From Planctomycetota bacterium (GTDB lineage: Bacteria > Planctomycetota > UBA1135 > UBA2386): a DNA stretch of 64,000 nucleotides. Shown here piece after piece: positions 1 to 10,082 of the stretch. The DNA is taken from NCBI GenBank assembly GCA_016794035.1, contig JAEUHS010000133.1, positions 1-64,000 of the forward strand, written 5' to 3'. How positions within the stretch are numbered: position 1 is the stretch's first letter; every line of letters begins with the position of its first letter. Below the pieces are notes generated by a model. That model made no database searches. It saw only the letters and a program-made list of their open reading frames with translations, and had not been told where the DNA came from. The position numbers and the translations under genes are program-made.

Positions 1-1676
1 TCCTGGGCCCGATCCAGCAACGACAGCAGTTCGTCGCCCTGGACGGCGGCGGCGGCGGCGAGTTCGTCGAGCACCGGCGGCCGGAAGCCGCGCTGCTCAC
101 AGCAGGCGACCAGGCGATCGAGCTGCTGCTGCTGTCGGTCCGGCAGCGGTCGCAGCCGATCGAGGAACAGCACCTGGCCCTGGCTGCCGGCGCGCACCCG
201 ACCCGCGGCGACCAGGCGATCGAGCACATGGTCGACGAGCCCCTGCGGCAGGGTCTTGGTGGTGCGCAGCGCCGACCGCTTCACCGATGCCGCCGCCGGC
301 CGCTTCGCCAGCATGCGCTCGACCGCGGCCTTCAGCTCCTGCTCGCCGGCCTCGACGAACCGGCGCAGGAACGCGCGCATCGACTTGCGGTGCAGTTCCA
401 CGGCCGGCATCGCCTCGATCACCTCCAGCACGCGCGTCTCCGTCGCCTCCAGCGCGTGCGCAAGGTCGTCGACGGTGCGGCCCTCGGGGCCCGCCTGTTC
501 GAGTTCGTGTTCGACGCGGGCCTCCGGACGGTCGCCCGCGGCGAGGATGCCGGTCAGCTCCTGACCGAGGTCCCGGCGCCGATAGCGACCCGACGACTGC
601 ACACGCAGCACCTTGCCACCGCCGATGGTCACGGTCGGGTTCTGCAGACGCAGCAGGAAGCGGTCGCCGTGCGCACAGCACACCGGCTCGTCGAGTTCGA
701 GCCGGGCGACGATCGTCTCCCCGGGTGCGGCGACGTCGCGGTCCAGCAACAGCAGCTGGCCGCGCACCTCGATGGTGCCGGTGTGGAAGCGGATCGGCTC
801 GCGGTGCGCCAGCACCGGCGCACGCAGGGTCGTCGTCAGGTCGACGTCGACGGCGTCGCCGACCACGAACACACCAGGGGCCGCGCAGACCATGCCGCGG
901 TGCACGCCAGCCTCCTTGGCGTCCGGCACCGACAGCGCGGTGCTGTGGCCGGCGACCGCCTCTTCGACCTTGCCGCCGTAGGCGTGGATGCCGCGCACCT
1001 TGACCCGCTCGCCGATCGGCAGGATCTCGATCTCGTCGCCCTGGCGCACGCTGCCGCTGTGCGGGATGCCCGTCACGACGGTGCCGATGCCGGGCAGCGA
1101 GAACACGCGCTGGATCGGCATGCGGAACGCCCCGCCGCTGACGCGCGGGGTCACCGACAGCGCCAACGCCTCGAGCTTCTGCTTCAACTCGGCAATGCCC
1201 TCGCCGGTGACCGAGCTGACGCGCACGACCTCGGCGTCGCCGAGCACGGTGCCCTGGGCGAGCTTGCGCACCTCCTCGGCCGCCATGTCGGCGAGCTGCG
1301 CGTCGACCATGTCGATCTTGGTCAGCACGATCAGGCCCCCGCGCACACCGAGCAGGTCGAGGATGTCGAGGTGCTCGACCGTCTGCGGCATCACGCCGTC
1401 GTCGGCCGCGACGACCAGCAGCGCCAGATCGAGGCCGGTGCTGCCCGCCACCATGTTGCGCACGAACCGCTCGTGGCCCGGCACGTCGACGAGGCCGAGC
1501 CAGCGACCGTCGCCGAGGCGCATGCGGGCGAAGCCGAGGTCGATCGTCAGGCCGCGTTCCTTCTCTTCCTTGAGCCGGTCCGGGTCGATGCCCGTCAGCG
1601 CCCGCACCAGGCTGCTCTTGCCGTGGTCGATGTGGCCGGCCGTGCCGACGACGACGGGATGGATGCTTCGGGCCAT
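1..1676 (-). CDS. selB: Selenocysteine-specific elongation factor SelB (C-terminus beyond window)
   Basis: SelB is the GTPase that carries Sec-tRNA to in-frame UGA codons at SECIS elements. The protein starts MARSIHPVVVGTAGHIDHGKSS, so the P-loop lies at residues 11-22. The switch region with KEEKERGLTIDLGFA and the DVPGHERFVRNM motif follow, then the guanine-specificity motif TKID. Beta-barrel domains come next (TVVTG, GGGKVLRV), then the start of the winged-helix domain IV. There are 558 codons inside the window. SelB proteins are usually a little over 600 residues, so only the last winged-helix part is missing at position 1. The ATG lies 48 nt after the stop of the zinc-ribbon gene, so it is probably the last visible gene of the dnaG-rpoD transcription unit. 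No selA, selD or tRNA-Sec is in the window. Identification is firm. Confidence 0.95.
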   Translation of the reverse strand, partial: MARSIHPVVVGTAGHIDHGKSSLVRALTGIDPDRLKEEKERGLTIDLGFARMRLGDGRWLGLVDVPGHERFVRNMVAGSTGLDLALLVVAADDGVMPQTVEHLDILDLLGVRGGLIVLTKIDMVDAQLADMAAEEVRKLAQGTVLGDAEVVRVSSVTGEGIAELKQKLEALALSVTPRVSGGAFRMPIQRVFSLPGIGTVVTGIPHSGSVRQGDEIEILPIGERVKVRGIHAYGGKVEEAVAGHSTALSVPDAKEAGVHRGMVCAAPGVFVVGDAVDVDLTTTLRAPVLAHREPIRFHTGTIEVRGQLLLLDRDVAAPGETIVARLELDEPVCCAHGDRFLLRLQNPTVTIGGGKVLRVQSSGRYRRRDLGQELTGILAAGDRPEARVEHELEQAGPEGRTVDDLAHALEATETRVLEVIEAMPAVELHRKSMRAFLRRFVEAGEQELKAAVERMLAKRPAAASVKRSALRTTKTLPQGLVDHVLDRLVAAGRVRAGSQGQVLFLDRLRPLPDRQQQQLDRLVACCEQRGFRPPVLDELAAAAAVQGDELLSLLDRAQ

Positions 1677-1724
1677 CTTGGATTCAGCGGCGGCGCACCC
1701 CGCTCACGGTCGCGGCGCGCCGGG

Positions 1725-2429
1725 TCACTTCCCCATGTAGAGGATGCGCTGGCAGGAGCCGCACTTGACCACGGTCGACTTGCCGAGCAGCCGCGCCGTG
1801 TCGTTCATCGTGATCTTGTTGTAGCAGCCCTGGCAGTAGCCGTTCTCGACCGGGCACACGCCGATGCCGTCGCGGGTCTTGAACAGCCCGTCGTAGTCGT
1901 GCAGCAGGTCCTCGGGGATGCCCTCGCTCATCGCCTTGCGGCGACCGCGCACCTCGGCGATCGCGCCGGCACGCGAACCCCGCAGCGCCTCGGCCTCACG
2001 CAGGAACTCCTCGAGCACCTTCTGCTCGGCGGCGACGGCAGCCTCGGCGGCGGCGACCTCGGGCCGCAGCGACTCGACCGATTCGAGCAGCTTCAGGCAC
2101 TCCTCCTGCATCACGTCGCGGTCCTTGCGCACCGCCTCGATCTGGAACAGGGTCGCCTGGTACTCGGCGTTGTTGCGCACCTGGCCGAGGCGCTCGTTGA
2201 GCCGCTTGATCTCGTCGTCGCTGCCGCGCACCGCGTTGTCGAGGGCGCGCGCGTCGAGTTCGGCCTTCAGGAACCGGTTGCGGCTGTCGGTCGCCGACCG
2301 CTGCAGTTCGTCGAGCCGGCGCCGCCGGCGCGCCTCCTCGGCCGGCAGCGAGTCGATGTCCTTGGTCAGGGAGGCGATCTCCTGGTCGACGCTCTGCAGT
2401 TCGAGCAGCTTCTTGACGAGTGGGTGCAA
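1725..2429 (-). CDS. CdsZ-like coiled-coil protein with C4 zinc ribbon
   Basis: A 234-residue protein. Residues about 1-180 are a long charged coiled coil starting MHPLVKKLLELQSVDQEIAS. The C-terminus is a C4 zinc ribbon, with CPVENGYCQGC and later VKCGSCQRILYMGK. This is the architecture of the family that includes Chlamydia CdsZ and Helicobacter HP0958, often annotated as 'C4-type zinc ribbon domain protein'; those members have been linked to secretion chaperoning and RNA binding, and the general function is unsettled. In many bacteria a member sits beside dnaG and rpoD, as here. It lies between rpoD, 149 nt upstream, and selB, 48 nt downstream, on the same strand, so co-transcription is likely. 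Family assignment is strong; the role is not known. Confidence 0.88.
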   Translation of the reverse strand: MHPLVKKLLELQSVDQEIASLTKDIDSLPAEEARRRRRLDELQRSATDSRNRFLKAELDARALDNAVRGSDDEIKRLNERLGQVRNNAEYQATLFQIEAVRKDRDVMQEECLKLLESVESLRPEVAAAEAAVAAEQKVLEEFLREAEALRGSRAGAIAEVRGRRKAMSEGIPEDLLHDYDGLFKTRDGIGVCPVENGYCQGCYNKITMNDTARLLGKSTVVKCGSCQRILYMGK

Positions 2430-2578
2430 CGGTGTGTCGGGCGGACTCTGCCGCGATCGGGCCGAGGGAGTCTAGCCGCGCGCCGACCTCGCTCAAGGCC
2501 GACGTGGCCCGATTGCGATCCCGGCAGCGTGCCCAACCACGCCCCTGCAGGCCCGACCCCGGCGCCGGCGGCGACCGC

Positions 2579-4291
<1,713 letters not shown>

Positions 4292-4343
4292 GGGGGTCTC
4301 GGGTCGCGGGCCGCGGTGTGCGGGTCTCGTGGAGGTGTGTGGT

Positions 4344-6329
4344 TCAGGACGGCGGCGGGGTCGTCTCCGTCGCGGTGTCGGGGGCGGTGTCGGTTTCGCT
4401 GCCGCTGTCGGTCGGGTCGTCGGCGGGGCCGTCGGCCGTCGCCTGGAGCGCGCGGGCCGGCGCGGTCGGTTCGGCCGCCGCGCCGGTGGCACGCGGGCGG
4501 TCCCGACGCAACTGCTCGAGCAAGCTCCGCTGCAGCTCGTCGGCGGCGGCGCGGTCGCCGGCGGCCAGCGCCTGCTGCAGCTGCTGGCGCAGGGAACGGC
4601 GCCGCGGCTCGCCGCCGAGACGGCGCCGGCCTTCGACCAGGCCGGCCAGTTCGGCCTCCGGGTCGGCGAGGCGGGCCGCCCGGTCGGCGGCGGTGCCGAG
4701 CAGGGCGCGCAGTTCCGGCCGTTCCGCCGCGCGGGCGAACAGGTACTTCAGCAGGTCGTCCTTGGTGGCGCGGCCCACGACGACGCCGTCGGCGGCCATC
4801 GCGAACAGTTCGGCGATGCCCTCGTGCGCGAGCGGCGCGTCGTCGAGATCGAGGTCGACCAGCACCGCGGGCCTGGCCAGCACGCACGCGAGCAGATCGA
4901 TCTCCGAGCGCTCGAGCAGCGTCGGCGGCCGGGTCTCGGCGACCGCGACCTGGGCGGGCTCGGCCTTGCCGGCGCCGTCGGTGCGGCGCGGCCGCGCCTG
5001 CCGCCGCAGCAGCCGTTCGAGCGACGGCGCCGGCACCGCCAGGTGACGCGCCATCTCCTGCAGGTAGGCGGACTGCCGCACCGGCGACTCCACCAGCCCG
5101 AGCAGCGTCGCACACTCGCGCGCGGCGGCGTCGACGTGCACGGCCTGCGACAGATCGAGCCGACGGCGCAGCAGCCGGAACCAGACCGACAGCGCATCCT
5201 CGGCCCCGTCGATGACGTCGGCGAACCGCACGCGGCGCTCGGCGACCTCTTCGGGTTCCTCGCCGGCGCGCGCGGTGACGATGTCGGCGGGGTCTTTCGC
5301 CGAACCGTCCTCGGCGTCGGCCATCAGCGCGATGCGCACCGGGACGCGGCTGTTCAGCAGTTCGCGCAGCGCCCGCTCGGCGGCCTGCGCGCCGGCGCGA
5401 TCGCCGTCGAACATCAGCACGAGGCCGTCGGTCGCGTAGCGCTCGATCATGCGCGCATGGTCGGCCGTGAACGCGGTGCCCAGCGAGGCGACCGCGCCGG
5501 TGAAGCCCGCCAGATGGCAGGCGATCACGTCGGTGTAGCCCTCCATGACGACGATGCGGCGCTGGCCGGCCTGCTTGGCGCGGTGCAGTCCGAACAGCAC
5601 GCGCCGCTTGTTGAACAGCGGCGACTCCGGCGAGTTCAGGTACTTCGGCGGCGTGTAGTCGCTGTTGGCCGCGGCCGGCAGCGGCAGCCCCGGCACCAGG
5701 CGACCGCCGAAGCCGACGATGCGTCCGCGCTCGTCGGCGATCGGGAACATCACGCGGCCCGCGAACGCCTCGCGCCCGTTGCGCATCAGTCCCGCCTGCT
5801 CGAGCACGTCCCGCGGCAGCTTGCGTTCCTGGGCGAACTTCGCCAGCGATCCCGCGCGCGGATGGAAGCCGATCTGCCAGTCCTCGATCGCCGGTGCGAG
5901 ACCGCGCCCGTCGAGATACGCGCGCGCCGGACCGCCCTCGTCGCCGGCCAATGCCTGCCGGAAGAACGCCGCGACCTCGGCCAGCGCCCGATACGGATCC
6001 GGCCCCTTGCGAGTCTGCGGGCCGCCGCCCTTCCACACGCCTTCGAACGAGATGCCGAGCCGTTCGCCGAGCACCTCCATCGCCTCGCGGAACGTCAGCC
6101 CGTCGCGCTCCATCAGCCAGGTGAACACGTCGCCGGTCTTGCCGCAGCCGAAGCAGTGGAAGTGCTGGCTCTCGCGGAACACCGTGAACGACGGCGAGTT
6201 CTCGGCATGGAACGGACACAGCGCGACCAGCGTCCGGCCGCGCGGCTTGAGCGGCAGGTAGCTCTCGATCAAGGCGACCAGATCGGTCGCTTCCTTGATG
6301 CGCAGCTTGGTGTCCTCGAAGCGGTCCAT
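4344..6329 (-). CDS. dnaG: DNA primase DnaG
   Basis: A 661-residue primase that makes RNA primers at replication forks. The N-terminal CHC2 zinc finger has its ligands at C38, H41, C59 and C62 (LCPFH and HCFGCGK). The catalytic core follows, with the RNA polymerase domain (FAGRVMFPIADERGRIVGFG) and Toprim motifs (VVMEGYTDVIACHLAGF and LVLMFDGDRAGAQAAE). The C-terminal helicase-binding third is alanine/arginine-rich and poorly conserved, as is normal. The start is set by MDRFEDTKLRIKEATDL, just before the zinc finger. It is first in the dnaG-rpoD-zinc ribbon-selB series. A good sigma-70 promoter lies about 345 nt upstream, leaving a long structured leader. Identification is firm. Confidence 0.97.
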   Translation of the reverse strand: MDRFEDTKLRIKEATDLVALIESYLPLKPRGRTLVALCPFHAENSPSFTVFRESQHFHCFGCGKTGDVFTWLMERDGLTFREAMEVLGERLGISFEGVWKGGGPQTRKGPDPYRALAEVAAFFRQALAGDEGGPARAYLDGRGLAPAIEDWQIGFHPRAGSLAKFAQERKLPRDVLEQAGLMRNGREAFAGRVMFPIADERGRIVGFGGRLVPGLPLPAAANSDYTPPKYLNSPESPLFNKRRVLFGLHRAKQAGQRRIVVMEGYTDVIACHLAGFTGAVASLGTAFTADHARMIERYATDGLVLMFDGDRAGAQAAERALRELLNSRVPVRIALMADAEDGSAKDPADIVTARAGEEPEEVAERRVRFADVIDGAEDALSVWFRLLRRRLDLSQAVHVDAAARECATLLGLVESPVRQSAYLQEMARHLAVPAPSLERLLRRQARPRRTDGAGKAEPAQVAVAETRPPTLLERSEIDLLACVLARPAVLVDLDLDDAPLAHEGIAELFAMAADGVVVGRATKDDLLKYLFARAAERPELRALLGTAADRAARLADPEAELAGLVEGRRRLGGEPRRRSLRQQLQQALAAGDRAAADELQRSLLEQLRRDRPRATGAAAEPTAPARALQATADGPADDPTDSGSETDTAPDTATETTPPPS

Positions 6330-6716
6330 GCAGAAGTCGGGGCAGACGTCGGGAAGGGGACAGTTCAGGGCCAGATCCGACACGGCGCAGCGAAACTGCC
6401 GACCGCATCGGGCCCAGCATTCGGGCGGAGAACCATACTCCACCACGGCGGTGCGGCCGTGGCTTGCACCCGGATCCTCGGCCCGCCGGTCGCACGGCCC
6501 GGACGTTCCCGCAGGATCCGTCCCAGGAGCCACACCACCGCCGCGCCGAAATGGCCCAACCTGCCTGCTCACCTACCCGCACTGCCCTGCCAGCTGGAGC
6601 CCCGCGGGGCCCAGCCGAAGACCGGGATGATCGTGTGTGTTGCCCGGGGACGCTGCGAGATGTGAAACCGTGCCTTGTAGCATGCTCTCGGTGCGTGTCA
6701 AGCGGCGCGGATGCCT
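6330..6716 (-). other. Non-coding leader and promoter region of the dnaG unit
   Basis: This is 387 nt between the ksgA stop codon and the dnaG start. I see no credible gene on either strand. The right end holds the promoter described at 6674-6701; the remaining stretch of about 338 nt would be the dnaG 5' leader. Within it are a perfect 7-bp hairpin (stems 6443-6449 and 6456-6462, 6-nt loop) and a longer-range inverted repeat (6472-6478 with 6513-6519). These could be regulatory structures for the primase/sigma unit, but no known leader class is recognised and there is no obvious ribosomal-protein or riboswitch signature. Confidence 0.5.
6674..6701 (-). promoter_or_regulatory. Sigma-70 promoter of dnaG unit
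   Basis: On the minus strand the sequence reads TTGACA at 6701-6696, a 16-nt spacer, then TACAAG at 6679-6674, preceded by TGC. This is a consensus -35 and an extended -10. It is the best match to a primary-sigma promoter in the window and lies directly upstream of a long non-coding leader for dnaG. Transcription would start near 6667. Seen in sequence; activity is inferred. Confidence 0.72.
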
Positions 6717-7598
6717 TCAGGCCGGCCGACAGGCCCGCCACCAGTCCGCGATCACACGCGGCGCGATCGTCTCCGCCCGCTGCCCCAGCAGCGACGCCTC
6801 GACCACCGGCGGCGAACCACCGATGGCAGCGGCCGCTGCCCGCAGCGTCGTGCGCAGCGCCTTGCGCCGCTGCCGGAACAGGTGCCGCACGAACTGCAGG
6901 AACTGTCGCCGCTGTTCGCTCGAGCCGGTCAGCGCATCGTCACGCCGCTGCAGCCGCAGGATCGAACTGGTGACCTTGGGCCGCGGCCGGAACACGTCGG
7001 GTGGCACGTCGCGCAGCAGCGCCGCCTCGAACGTCGACTGCACCGCGACCGAGAGCCCGCCGTAGTCGGCCGCGCCGGTGCCCGCGGCCACGCGCTGGGC
7101 CAGTTCCTTCTGCACCAGCAGCACGGCGCCGTCGATCGCCGGGGTGGCCGCGACCAGTTCGGCGAGCAGCGGCCCGGACACCGCGTACGGCAGGTTGGCG
7201 ATCACCAGCCGGCGCCCGCCGGGCGGCAGCGCCGCAGCCAGCGCCGCGCCGATCGCCGGATGCAGCGTGCGCGCGGGTCCGCCGAGGGCATCGCCGGCGA
7301 TCCACTCGATGCCGGCCGTGTCGTCCAGCTCCTCGCGCGCGAGCTGCAGCAGGCGCGCGTCGATCTCGACGCCGACAACGCGACCGGCGCGCGCGGCGAG
7401 TTCGCGGGTCAGGAAGCCGAGGCCGACGCCGATCTCCACCACCGTGTCGGCCGCCGTCGGCGCGATGCAGTCCGCGATCCAGCGATGCAGCGACGGGTCG
7501 AGCAGGAAGTTCTGCCCCAGCGCGCTGCTGGGCCGGAAGCCGAGCGCCGCCATGCGATCGCGGTAGCGCGCGAACGGATCGCGGTCCGCCGTGCTCAC
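6717..7598 (-). CDS. ksgA: 16S rRNA dimethyladenosine transferase KsgA
   Basis: A 293-residue SAM-dependent methyltransferase that dimethylates two adjacent adenines near the 3' end of 16S rRNA during 30S maturation. Motifs in order are ALGQNFLLD near residue 27, SAM motif I VVEIGVGLGFLT, the VVGVEIDARLL acidic residue, IAGDAL, the catalytic NLPY and the C-terminal FRPRPKVTSSILRL. The GTG start at 7598 is chosen because it overlaps the stop of the upstream lipoprotein gene as GTGA, so translation is probably coupled. An in-frame ATG further upstream would create a long overlap. It is followed by the dnaG leader region. Identification is firm. Confidence 0.95.
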   Translation of the reverse strand: MSTADRDPFARYRDRMAALGFRPSSALGQNFLLDPSLHRWIADCIAPTAADTVVEIGVGLGFLTRELAARAGRVVGVEIDARLLQLAREELDDTAGIEWIAGDALGGPARTLHPAIGAALAAALPPGGRRLVIANLPYAVSGPLLAELVAATPAIDGAVLLVQKELAQRVAAGTGAADYGGLSVAVQSTFEAALLRDVPPDVFRPRPKVTSSILRLQRRDDALTGSSEQRRQFLQFVRHLFRQRRKALRTTLRAAAAAIGGSPPVVEASLLGQRAETIAPRVIADWWRACRPA

Positions 7599-8590
7599 GG
7601 CGCCAGCTCGTCGTGCAGCAGACGATACAGCGGCGCCTCCGCCGGCGCGGGCTTCGCCACCGTCGGCCACGCGGCGGCGAGCGCCGCACGATGCTGGTCG
7701 CGCCGCACGAAGCGGCGCAGCTGGTCGAGGTCCTCGGCCCGCGGCTTGACGTCGGTGGCGAGCAGGGCCGCCAACAGCTCGCCGGGCGTCGAGTAGACGC
7801 GCAGACCCAGGCGCAGGCGGCGGTCACCGGCGAGCACCGGCTCGACGGTCACCGCCATCGGGCTCAGGAAATCCGAGCCGACCGCATCGCGCGGCACCCG
7901 CTCGCCACCGGCCGCGGCGGCCAGCACGAGTGGCACGAGGCCGCCCGGCCAGCCCCAGACCGCGAACGCCGGCGTGCGCAGCAACCGGTCACGGCCGACC
8001 ATGCACGACGCCACCGGGTCGAGCTGGTTCGCGGTCCAGCCGAACGAGACCGACTCGGTCCACTCGCTGACGTTGCCGATCAGGTCGTAGGGCTGGTTGC
8101 CGCCGGCCCGGCGACCGGCCTCGAACGTGCCGACCGGCACCGGCTCGCCGAGCCCGAGTTCGCCGGTGTTGGCGCGCGTCGGGTCCTCCTTGCTGCCCCA
8201 CGGGAACTGGTGCCGGCCGTCGCCGATGGCGGCGGCCCACTCGTCCTGCCGGGGCAGCCGCGCGAACCGCCAGCGCGCGAACGCGCGCGCCTGGCGCAGG
8301 TCGACGTAGCCGACCGGCAGGGCCGGGTTGCCGTCGGCGATCGCCTGCTCGGCGCCCACCTCCCGCCCCGCGGCCGTGGCCGCGAACTCGGCCCAGTCGC
8401 CGCGCGTCACCTCGAAACGGTCGACGAACAGCGGCGCGCCGCGGCCGCGATCGATCAGCACGAAGTCGCGCAGGGAGCCGAAGCGGCCGGCGCGGGGCGG
8501 CGTGCCGGCGATCGCCGGCGCGGCCGGCGGACCACAGCTGGCCAGCAGCGCGAACGCAACCAGCAGGCCCGCGCCGCGCACCCCACTCAC
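7595..8590 (-). CDS. Lipoprotein with formylglycine-generating-enzyme (SUMF1) fold
   Basis: A 331-residue lipoprotein. The signal peptide ends in a lipobox (LLASC at about residues 15-19). The body resembles the FGE-sulfatase/SUMF1 fold: FVDRFEVTRGDWAEFA (strand and helix near the fold start), LPVGYVDLRQARAFARW, LPRQDEWAAAIGDG, and IGNVSEWTES, matching the usual GNVWEW signature. It ends with GLRVYS in place of the GFR motif. The catalytic cysteine pair of true formylglycine-generating enzymes is not evident, so a non-enzymatic surface role is more likely. It uses a GTG start and overlaps ksgA at its 3' end. The OmpA-like lipoprotein gene ends 21 nt upstream. The fold call is good; the function is unknown. 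Confidence 0.75.
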   Translation of the reverse strand: MSGVRGAGLLVAFALLASCGPPAAPAIAGTPPRAGRFGSLRDFVLIDRGRGAPLFVDRFEVTRGDWAEFAATAAGREVGAEQAIADGNPALPVGYVDLRQARAFARWRFARLPRQDEWAAAIGDGRHQFPWGSKEDPTRANTGELGLGEPVPVGTFEAGRRAGGNQPYDLIGNVSEWTESVSFGWTANQLDPVASCMVGRDRLLRTPAFAVWGWPGGLVPLVLAAAAGGERVPRDAVGSDFLSPMAVTVEPVLAGDRRLRLGLRVYSTPGELLAALLATDVKPRAEDLDQLRRFVRRDQHRAALAAAWPTVAKPAPAEAPLYRLLHDELAP

Positions 8591-8611
8591 GCGATGACCG
8601 AGCTCACGGGC

Positions 8612-9274
8612 TCACTTGTCCAGCAGCAGGATCTCGACGCGGCGGTTCTTGGCCCGCGACGCGTCGTCGGTGCCGGTCACCGCGGGTCGGAACTCGCCGT
8701 AGCCGGCGACGCCGACGCGCGCGGCCGGCAGGCCCGCGCTCTGGATCAGGTAGTCGGCGACCGCCATCGAGCGCTCGACCGACAGCCGCAGGTTGGTGCC
8801 CCACTGGCTGCGCTGGATCGGCACGTCGTCGGTGTGGCCCTCGACGCGCACGCGGCGGCCTTCGAGCGACGTCGCCAGTTCGCTGAGGGTCTTCTTGCCC
8901 TGCTCGCTGAGCGTGTTCTGGCCCGACGAGAACAGCACGCCGCCGGCGACGCGGAACGCGTAGCCCTCGGGTGTCGAGACCAGTTCGACACCCTCGGCCG
9001 CGGACTGGGTGCCCTCGCCGTAGCGCGCCAGCAGCGACGCGAGCTTCTTCTTCTGCTCGTCGATCCACGCCGCGTCGGCGGCGCGCTTGCTGAGGTCGCC
9101 GACCTCGGCGCGCAGCCGTTCGTTCTCGGCGGCGAGCGCCTTCTGGCTCTCGGACATGCCGGCGATCTCGGCCTGCAGGGCGGAGTTCGCGCCGACCACC
9201 TGGCGGTGGGCTTCGGGTGAGACGCAGGCCGCGGCGGCCAGACACAGGCCCAAGACGATCAAGGTGTGCTTCAT
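8612..9274 (-). CDS. OmpA/Pal-family peptidoglycan-associated lipoprotein
   Basis: A 220-residue protein starting MKHTLIVLGLCLAAAACVSP, a lipoprotein signal with lipobox LAAAAC. A coiled-coil linker spans about residues 30-90. The OmpA-C domain follows: LFSSGQNTLSEQGKKTLSEL, VRVEGHTDDVPIQRSQWGTN, LSVERSMAVADYLIQSAGLP and KNRRVEILLL. The TD of GHTDD and the R of NRRVEI match residues that bind diaminopimelate in the family. It probably tethers the outer membrane to peptidoglycan, like Pal or MotB-type OmpA proteins. A strong Shine-Dalgarno (GAGGGGG) sits before the ATG. It lies between the HTH-membrane gene and the FGE-like lipoprotein on the same strand. Family assignment is firm; the exact complex is unknown. 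Confidence 0.9.
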   Translation of the reverse strand: MKHTLIVLGLCLAAAACVSPEAHRQVVGANSALQAEIAGMSESQKALAAENERLRAEVGDLSKRAADAAWIDEQKKKLASLLARYGEGTQSAAEGVELVSTPEGYAFRVAGGVLFSSGQNTLSEQGKKTLSELATSLEGRRVRVEGHTDDVPIQRSQWGTNLRLSVERSMAVADYLIQSAGLPAARVGVAGYGEFRPAVTGTDDASRAKNRRVEILLLDK

Positions 9275-9357
9275 GGTGTGCCCCCTCACAGATCAGGGTG
9301 CAGGAGCTGCCGACCGGTGGCAGCCCTTGCGGCGGGGAAGCTAGCCGCCGCGGCGCG

Positions 9358-9366
9358 CAATTACCA
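9358..9366 (-). promoter_or_regulatory. Possible extended -10 upstream of the OmpA-like gene
   Basis: The minus strand reads TGG then TAATTG, an extended -10-like element, in the 151-nt gap before the OmpA-like gene. No convincing -35 is visible. It would give a leader of roughly 75 nt, consistent with the good Shine-Dalgarno there. Weak. Confidence 0.3.
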
Positions 9367-9425
9367 TGTTCTGGCCGCGGCGGCCCCGGCCCGTCGGGCC
9401 GCGCGCCGCACGGCGGGCCGGCGCG

Positions 9426-9926
9426 CTACTTCTTCTCGTTGGCGAACGCCGACGTGAACATGCTGTCCTTCGGGTCCGCCTCCTGCGAGATCGAGTAGCT
9501 GATCAGGAAGCCCCAGACGAGCACCAGGAAGCCGACGATCGCGACCGCCGTCACCCAGCCGGGCTCCTTCTCGCCCGGCTCGGCGCTGGCGGCCACGGCG
9601 CTGCGCGGCGTGCGCACGGCGGCGGCGCGGCGGGTCGGCCGCGCCTCGACGACGTCGTCGTCGGCGATCAGCGTGTCCTCTTCGGAGATCTGCTCGGTGA
9701 CCATGCCCGTGTCGTCCTCGAGCGAGTCGGCGAACGACAGGTTCGAGTCGCCCTCGGCCTTCGCCGTCAGCGCGGTGACGTCTTCGCGGCGGAACTTCAT
9801 CGAGTCGCCGTCGCGGAAGGCGCGGATCTCGCCTTCGGAGACCAGCTTCTTCAGTTCTTCGCTGCGCATCTTGAGTTCGCGCAGGGCCTTCTCGAAGGAG
9901 AGGAAATCGTCGCTCTTGTCGGACAC
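9426..9926 (-). CDS. Membrane-tethered excisionase-like helix-turn-helix protein
   Basis: A 166-residue protein. Residues about 8-52 (FEKALRELKMRSEELKKLVS and EGEIRAFRDGDSMKFRREDV) match the short MerR/excisionase-type HTH with its wing. An acidic linker of about 60 residues follows, rich in D, E, S and T. A single membrane helix near residues 122-143 (GWVTAVAIVGFLVLVWGFLI) and a short tail complete it. There is no signal peptide, so the DNA-binding-type domain should be cytoplasmic and the protein tail-anchored. It starts with GTG after GAGGTAGG, a plausible ribosome site. Similar HTH modules are common in planctomycete proteins of unknown role. Whether it binds DNA or acts as a protein-interaction module is not known. 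Confidence 0.7.
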   Translation of the reverse strand: MSDKSDDFLSFEKALRELKMRSEELKKLVSEGEIRAFRDGDSMKFRREDVTALTAKAEGDSNLSFADSLEDDTGMVTEQISEEDTLIADDDVVEARPTRRAAAVRTPRSAVAASAEPGEKEPGWVTAVAIVGFLVLVWGFLISYSISQEADPKDSMFTSAFANEKK

Positions 9927-10082
9927 GTACCTACCTCACAACGTCGTTGGCACGACTCAGGGGAGAGCAGAGGGGAGGGTTCTGGGAACGGGGGCGAAAA
10001 CCGGGTCCGGCCAGCGAGGACCGGCCCACGGTGCGGAGGAGCTTACCTTGCAGCCGGCGTTTGTGTAGCCACTACCTGCGGT

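Noticed and set aside
2456..2513. 8-bp inverted repeat (ATCGGGCC/GGCCCGAT) after rpoD
   Set aside because: The 42-nt loop is too long and the stem too short to call a terminator; expected by chance in this composition.
7595..8590. Calling the FGE-fold lipoprotein an active sulfatase-modifying enzyme
   Set aside because: The cysteine pair needed for catalysis is not evident and no sulfatase gene is nearby.
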